Below, piece by piece: positions 6,038-9,753 of a stretch of DNA of 9,753 bases. The DNA is from Bacillota bacterium (GTDB lineage: Bacteria > Bacillota > Clostridia > Lachnospirales > Anaerotignaceae): assembly GCA_017547125.1 (NCBI GenBank), contig JAFYQL010000198.1, forward strand, positions 1 to 9,753, given 5' to 3'. Below the pieces are notes generated by a model. The model saw nothing but the letters and a program-made list of their open reading frames with translations. It was not told the origin of the DNA and searched no databases. How positions within the stretch are numbered: the first letter of the stretch is position 1; every line of letters begins with the position of its first letter. Position numbers and translations under genes: made by a program.

Positions 6038-7366
6038 ATGGCCATACAGCTTTCTGACCATTTTACATATAAAAAACTTCTGAAATTTACAATTCCGTCT
6101 ATCATAATGCTGGTATTTACGTCGGTATATACTGTTGTTGACGGTTTTTTTGTTTCAAACTTTGTGGGCAAAACACCTTTTGCGGCGCTTAACCTTATAT
6201 GGCCTGTTATTCAGGCGGTGGGTGTAATAGGGTTTATGTTTGGCACAGGTGGAAGTGCACTTGTATCGAAGCTTCTTGGTGAAGGCAAAAAAGAAAAAGC
6301 CAATGCAGTTTTTTCAATGTTTGTGTATGTTTCACTTGCGGTAGGTATTGTTGTTGCCGTTGTGGTTTGTGCTTTTCTTAAGCCTATTGCCATTTTCCTT
6401 GGGGCAGAAGGTGAAATGATACATTACTGTGTGCTTTACGGAAGAATACTTATTATGGCAAGCATTGCTTTTCTTCTCCAGATAGAATTTCAGAGCTTTC
6501 TTGTGGTTGCTGAAAAGCCTAAGCTTGGTCTTGTTGTTACAGTGGCGGCAGGAATTACAAACATAGTGCTTGATATGCTTTTTATGGTGGTTTTAAAATG
6601 GGGACTTGCAGGTGCTGCACTGGCAACAGGACTTAGCCAGGTTGTTGGCGGCATAATACCTCTGTTTTATTTCATATTATGCAAGGACGGAATGCTTCAT
6701 CTTACAAAGACAAAAATTGATATGAATGCACTTTTTAAAGCCTGCACAAATGGTGCTTCTGAAATGATGACAAACCTTTCAATGTCTTTGGTAAGTGTTG
6801 TGTATAATTTTCAGCTGCTTAAATTTGCAGGAGAAAACGGTCTTGCTGCATATGGCGTTATAATGTATCTAAACTTCATTTTTACTGCCGTATTCCTTGG
6901 TTATTCTGTGGGAAGTGCGCCGATTATAAGCTATCATTATGGTGCACAAAATCATTATGAGCTTCATAACCTTACAGTTAAAAGCAACGTTGTAACAGCC
7001 GTGTTTGCAGTGATGATGGCATTGCTTAGCTTTTCGCTTGCTCGTCCGCTTTCATTGGCATTTGTAGGCTATGATGCAGAGCTTTTTGAAATAACAAAAA
7101 GAGGAATGACAATATACTGTTTCTCATTCCTCCTTGCAGGCTTCAATATTTTCAGTTCAGCATTTTTTACTGCCCTTAATAACGGAGCAGTTTCTGCAGC
7201 TATATCATTTTTACGTACTCTTGTATTTCAGATTATACCGGTGCTGATACTTCCTGCTATATGGGGCCTTGATGGAATCTGGATTTCGGTGGTTGTGTCA
7301 GAATTTATGGCAATTATTGTGTCATTATTTTTCTATATCAAAATGCAGCCAAAATATAAATATTGA
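6038..7366 (+). CDS. MATE family efflux transporter (MepA-like)
   Basis: A 442-residue integral membrane protein with the length and about 12 hydrophobic helices of the multidrug and toxic compound extrusion family, which exports organic cations and other compounds by Na+ or H+ antiport. Seen directly: a short cytoplasmic N-terminus, then KLLKFTIPSIIMLVFTSVY and DGFFVSNFVG in the first two helices (residues 14-44), typical of the MepA/clostridial branch. LLGEGKKEKAN (79-89) is the family's first cytoplasmic loop, and the second half repeats the fold with GYSVGSAPIISYHYGAQN. The start is supported by AAAGGAG with 7 nt spacing. The gene has its own promoter and shares a bidirectional terminator with the convergent kup. 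Codon use is less biased than in the CofE-like gene (9 AAC to 7 AAT), suggesting ordinary expression. No regulator gene adjoins it, so the substrate is unknown. Confidence 0.94.
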   Translation: MAIQLSDHFTYKKLLKFTIPSIIMLVFTSVYTVVDGFFVSNFVGKTPFAALNLIWPVIQAVGVIGFMFGTGGSALVSKLLGEGKKEKANAVFSMFVYVSLAVGIVVAVVVCAFLKPIAIFLGAEGEMIHYCVLYGRILIMASIAFLLQIEFQSFLVVAEKPKLGLVVTVAAGITNIVLDMLFMVVLKWGLAGAALATGLSQVVGGIIPLFYFILCKDGMLHLTKTKIDMNALFKACTNGASEMMTNLSMSLVSVVYNFQLLKFAGENGLAAYGVIMYLNFIFTAVFLGYSVGSAPIISYHYGAQNHYELHNLTVKSNVVTAVFAVMMALLSFSLARPLSLAFVGYDAELFEITKRGMTIYCFSFLLAGFNIFSSAFFTALNNGAVSAAISFLRTLVFQIIPVLILPAIWGLDGIWISVVVSEFMAIIVSLFFYIKMQPKYKY

Positions 7367-7384
7367 AATATATTGCTTTTTATA

Positions 7385-7424
7385 AAAAATCCTCCCTGCG
7401 ATTTCAATCGTGGGGAGGATTTTT
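7385..7424. terminator. Bidirectional terminator between the MATE and kup genes
   Basis: A long stem (7385-7401 with 7408-7424, two G-T pairs, 6-nt loop) has a CCTCCC/GGGAGG core and an A-run on the left matched by a T-run on the right. It serves both convergent genes, 18 bp from each stop codon. Confidence 0.93.
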
Positions 7425-7442
7425 GTTGTTTTGGGATGAGTA

Positions 7443-9449
7443 TTATTTTATACGCTGGATACGTTTGCTGCTCTTGCCAGGTGATACGAATAATGGCACC
7501 TTTTCGTAGATGATAGTGGAGTTGTCAAGACCATACCATCTTACTCTCGAGCCGGCTAACTTACGGATACAGTATTTGGTGTTCAAAGTAAGTTCGTCCA
7601 ATGCAGAAAGCTCTGACTTGGCAGGAACGGATTTGTGGATAACGCAGAATTTAAAGTTACCAACAGAGGATTTTTTATAGATGGAATAACCTTTGTCCTG
7701 TAATGGAAGTTCGCCGCTTGCCTGTAAATCTTGAACAATCTGACGAAGATATACGTTTACACGCGGACTGCACTTGAAACCCAGATTGAGACGGATACGA
7801 TATATACAGTCGCTGCCGTATGTTTCTACCTCATAGTTCATTGTCTGAGGCTGATCCAATACATTAACATTTACAAACCAGTAGGCCTGTGCACGTTTTG
7901 GGTCTTTGTCCAGTATTGAATAAAGAATATCACGGTCGATATAATCGACATTTTTGCCATTATCAAGATAAACAAGGTTATTTGCCATCAAATATACGTT
8001 TTTATCATTTTTCAGCGCTTTTAATGACTCAATATGGTCACGCATTTTTAAATCAGTTCTGTATTTATGCTCTAACTGAGTGCCGCGATGCCAGATAATC
8101 ATAACAAAGAGAATCAGCATTGTGAGTATGGCTGAGAAATAACCGCCGTGCATAAATTTTCCAAGGCTGGAGATGAAAAATACGATTTCGATGAAACCAA
8201 AGCCTGCAAGTACCATCCAGGCAAAAAGTGGTTTCTTTCGCATAGTTTTTAAATATTCAAAGAGTAATACTGTGGTCAGCAGCATTGTTATTGTGATAGC
8301 CAGACCGTATGCTGACTCAATGCGGTGACCGGAACGGAAAATAAGCACAACAAGGCTGCATCCTATCCATAAGATTGTGTTGACTGAACCAATGTAGAGC
8401 TGTCCTTTGGTGTCAGATGGATAACGGATTTCAAGGTGTGGAAGCAGGTCAAGCAAAATAGCCTCAGATACCAGAGTATATGAACCTGTAATAAGTGCCT
8501 GAGATGCAATTACAGCTGCCATAGCACTAAGAATAACTGCCACAGGTCGAAGTATGCCCGGAAGCATCTCGAAGAAAGGATTAAGGTCAGGTATTGCCTG
8601 AAGAACAGAGTTATTTATGTTGCTGATTATCCATGCACCCTGTCCAAGATAGTTGAGAATAAGGCATCCTTTAACGAAAGGCCAGCTGCGGTAGATGTTG
8701 TTTCGTCCAACATGCCCCATATCTGAATACAACGCCTCAGCACCGGTAGTGGCAAGGAATACACTGCCCAGAATCATAAGACCGGCTTTGTTGTAAGATG
8801 AAAACAGAACCTCGATAGCATATACTGGATTGAATGCTTTGAGCACTGCAGGATATTTTGTGATAAGTGCTGCACCTGTTGCACCTAAAAATGTAAACCA
8901 GATGAGCATGCACGGACCAAAGGCCTTGCCGATTTTACTTGTTCCTACTTTTTGTACAGAGAACAAAATGAAAATAATAAGCAAAGTGATAATAACCACT
9001 TTTCCTTGACCTGTGCCAAGAAAAAGATCCATTGTTTCAATACTGCGTAAGCCTTCAACTGCGGTGGTAACTGTAACGGCAGGGGTAAGTACTCCGTCTG
9101 CAAGCAACGCCGCACCGCCAAGCATCGCAGGAAGAATAAGCCATTTGCCATTATTTTTTACCAGTGAATACAGTGAAAATATACCGCCTTCACCGTGATT
9201 ATCGGCCTTCAGGGCAATAAGCACATATTTTACTGTGGTCAGCAAAGTTACTGTCCAGATGACGAGAGAGAGGGCTCCGATAATGAAACGCTCATCTACA
9301 TGTCCGATGCCGCCGTTTCCTGCAACAATGGATTTCATTACATACAGAGGCGAAGTACCGATATCGCCGTAAACTATGCCAATCGTTACCAAAAACATGG
9401 CAAACTTAAAGTTTCTCTTTCCTTGTTCACCTTCGTGAATATGATCCAT
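7443..9449 (-). CDS. kup: Kup (KUP/HAK/KT) family potassium transporter
   Basis: A 668-residue K+ importer, probably a K+/H+ symporter of the cytoplasmic membrane. Signature motifs: GIVYGDIGTSPLY (residues 24-36) in the first helix, with D29 and Y36 matching residues that bind or couple K+ in this superfamily; ADNHGEGG (82-89); ADGVLTPAVTV (117-127); and TGAEALYSDMGH (235-246). Twelve or so helices are followed by a cytoplasmic C-terminal part of roughly 200 residues, as in other Kup proteins; the total is somewhat longer than the 622 residues of E. coli Kup. I place the start at 9449 (MDHIHEG) because GGAAGGTGG lies 9 nt upstream and because the longer open frame to 9689 runs through a terminator and a riboswitch. 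A c-di-AMP riboswitch with terminator in the leader indicates that high c-di-AMP shuts the gene off. It is convergent with the MATE gene and is the first gene of its transcript. Confidence 0.96.
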   Translation of the reverse strand: MDHIHEGEQGKRNFKFAMFLVTIGIVYGDIGTSPLYVMKSIVAGNGGIGHVDERFIIGALSLVIWTVTLLTTVKYVLIALKADNHGEGGIFSLYSLVKNNGKWLILPAMLGGAALLADGVLTPAVTVTTAVEGLRSIETMDLFLGTGQGKVVIITLLIIFILFSVQKVGTSKIGKAFGPCMLIWFTFLGATGAALITKYPAVLKAFNPVYAIEVLFSSYNKAGLMILGSVFLATTGAEALYSDMGHVGRNNIYRSWPFVKGCLILNYLGQGAWIISNINNSVLQAIPDLNPFFEMLPGILRPVAVILSAMAAVIASQALITGSYTLVSEAILLDLLPHLEIRYPSDTKGQLYIGSVNTILWIGCSLVVLIFRSGHRIESAYGLAITITMLLTTVLLFEYLKTMRKKPLFAWMVLAGFGFIEIVFFISSLGKFMHGGYFSAILTMLILFVMIIWHRGTQLEHKYRTDLKMRDHIESLKALKNDKNVYLMANNLVYLDNGKNVDYIDRDILYSILDKDPKRAQAYWFVNVNVLDQPQTMNYEVETYGSDCIYRIRLNLGFKCSPRVNVYLRQIVQDLQASGELPLQDKGYSIYKKSSVGNFKFCVIHKSVPAKSELSALDELTLNTKYCIRKLAGSRVRWYGLDNSTIIYEKVPLFVSPGKSSKRIQRIK

Positions 9450-9458
9450 AAATAAATT

Positions 9459-9468
9459 CCACCTTCCT
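9459..9468 (-). promoter_or_regulatory. Ribosome binding site that fixes the kup start
   Basis: On the minus strand AGGAAGGTGG ends 9 nt before the ATG at 9449. It lies after the riboswitch terminator, so the ribosome site is present only on read-through transcripts. Confidence 0.8.
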
Positions 9469-9483
9469 GTGAAAAAATGGTAC

Positions 9484-9514
9484 AAAAAAAGCTGCCTTTT
9501 TAAAAAAAAGCAGC
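9484..9514 (-). terminator. Riboswitch expression-platform terminator before kup
   Basis: Read on the minus strand, GCTGC followed by a U-run pairs with AAAAAGGCAGC (plus 9504-9514 with 9491-9501, one G-U pair, 2-nt loop). Seven U residues follow (plus 9484-9490). The terminator lies between the c-di-AMP aptamer and the kup ribosome site, so it would stop transcription before the gene. Confidence 0.9.
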
Positions 9515-9579
9515 ACAAAAAACAAATGAGAAACAGACTTTGCCCATAAGACAAAGCTTGATATTTCCTTCTTGTGCTG
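9511..9579 (-). promoter_or_regulatory. Antiterminator alternative to P1 and the terminator
   Basis: In the minus-strand RNA, CAGCACAAGAAG (plus 9568-9579) can pair with UUUUUUGUGCUG (plus 9511-9522) to give a 12-bp helix with two G-U pairs, its first 8 bp perfect. The upstream strand overlaps the 3' strand of aptamer stem P1 and the downstream strand overlaps the 5' arm of the terminator. Only one of the two states can form. A further hairpin, CUUUGUC/GGCAAAG (plus 9538-9556), sits in the intervening loop. Confidence 0.7.
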
Positions 9580-9684
9580 ACGAGATTAGCTGTCGGGTTC
9601 GAGGAAGAAGGTCCTCTACCACACTGATGTGGATACACCCCAATAATTGGTTCTCCCGCTACCGTAAACGGTATTAAGCAATTT
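9572..9684 (-). promoter_or_regulatory. c-di-AMP riboswitch aptamer (ydaO/yuaA type) controlling kup
   Basis: The minus-strand leader carries the conserved blocks of the ydaO class in order: GGGAGAACCAA (plus 9647-9657), TTGGGGTGTATCC (9631-9643) and AACCCGACAGCTAA (9586-9599), followed by the closing region CTCGTCAGCA. Local stems fit the fold: ACCGT/ACGGT (9661-9672), CCACA/TGTGG (9619-9632) and GAGGA/TCCTC (9601-9616). Stem P1 can be drawn as TGCT (9677-9680) with AGCA (9575-9578). This class binds c-di-AMP and is known upstream of K+ transporters, usually turning expression off. The gene behind it, the promoter and the terminator all agree. The exact ends are approximate. Confidence 0.93.
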
Positions 9685-9690
9685 AACATT

Positions 9691-9719
9691 ATTATACTAT
9701 ATTGTATATCTATTTACAA
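9691..9719 (-). promoter_or_regulatory. Sigma-A promoter of the riboswitch-kup transcript
   Basis: On the minus strand, TTGTAA (plus 9714-9719), a 17-bp spacer and a consensus TATAAT (plus 9691-9696). The predicted start near 9684 places the 5' end of the RNA directly at the first strand of aptamer stem P1, leaving a leader of about 235 nt before kup. Confidence 0.85.
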
Positions 9720-9721
9720 TA
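9700..9721. repeat. Inverted repeat over the kup -35 region
   Basis: TATTGTA (9700-9706) and TACAATA (9715-9721) form a perfect 7-bp dyad with an 8-bp AT-rich spacer. It covers the -35 box and much of the promoter spacer, where a repressor would act. It may be an operator, but the arms are AT-rich and no regulator gene is in view. Confidence 0.35.
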
Positions 9722-9753
9722 CAGGTGCGTTAAAAAGGAAATTTTTATTATAA

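Noticed and set aside
461..7442. An operon or defence-type gene cluster across the window
   Set aside because: Each gene is closed by its own strong terminator and orientations alternate; all products are transporters or metabolic proteins with no defence, toxin-antitoxin or mobile-element motif.
9195..9455. Plus-strand frame inside the start of kup
   Set aside because: Antisense shadow of conserved Kup helices; no recognisable product.
9450..9689. N-terminal extension of Kup by 80 residues (open frame starting at 9689)
   Set aside because: The extension is translated riboswitch, antiterminator and terminator. The ribosome site and the conserved Kup N-terminus both point to 9449.

Overview
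The window looks like an ordinary chromosomal stretch from a low-GC Firmicute, most likely an anaerobic member of the Clostridia. The basis is the protein families (guaA, DegV, AGCS symporter, CofE-like ligase, MepA-type MATE, Kup), strong AT bias between genes, compact single-gene units each closed by a strong hairpin plus T-run terminator, sigma-A type promoters, and a c-di-AMP (ydaO-type) riboswitch. I see no mobile element, CRISPR array, tRNA, rRNA or phage gene. The genus cannot be fixed from the sequence alone.

Layout, left to right: the 3' end of guaA (GMP synthase) with its terminator; a DegV-family fatty-acid-binding protein gene with its own promoter and terminator; a voltage-gated-type K+ channel ending in two tandem RCK_C (TrkA-C) domains; a bidirectional terminator shared with a convergent sodium:amino-acid (AGCS) symporter on the minus strand; a roughly 400-bp gene-free AT-rich divergent region; a CofE-like gamma-glutamyl ligase gene with a near-consensus promoter and a hairpin in its leader; a MATE efflux pump with its own promoter; a second bidirectional terminator; and, on the minus strand, a Kup potassium transporter behind a leader of about 235 nt.

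The kup leader is the most informative part. It contains a recognisable c-di-AMP riboswitch aptamer, a perfect-type promoter placing transcription start at the aptamer's first stem, an intrinsic terminator, and a visible 12-bp antiterminator in which the 3' strand of aptamer stem P1 pairs with the 5' arm of the terminator. This is the expected logic of an OFF switch: high c-di-AMP stops synthesis of the K+ importer.

The genes are mostly independent monocistronic units. The one functional thread is potassium: a riboswitch-controlled K+ importer (kup) and, about 5 kb away, a K+ channel whose C-terminal RCK_C repeats belong to the domain family that binds c-di-AMP in other proteins. The channel's control by c-di-AMP is inference only. 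The CofE-like gene stands out as a probably well-expressed gene of uncertain substrate, since nothing else of F420 synthesis is in view.
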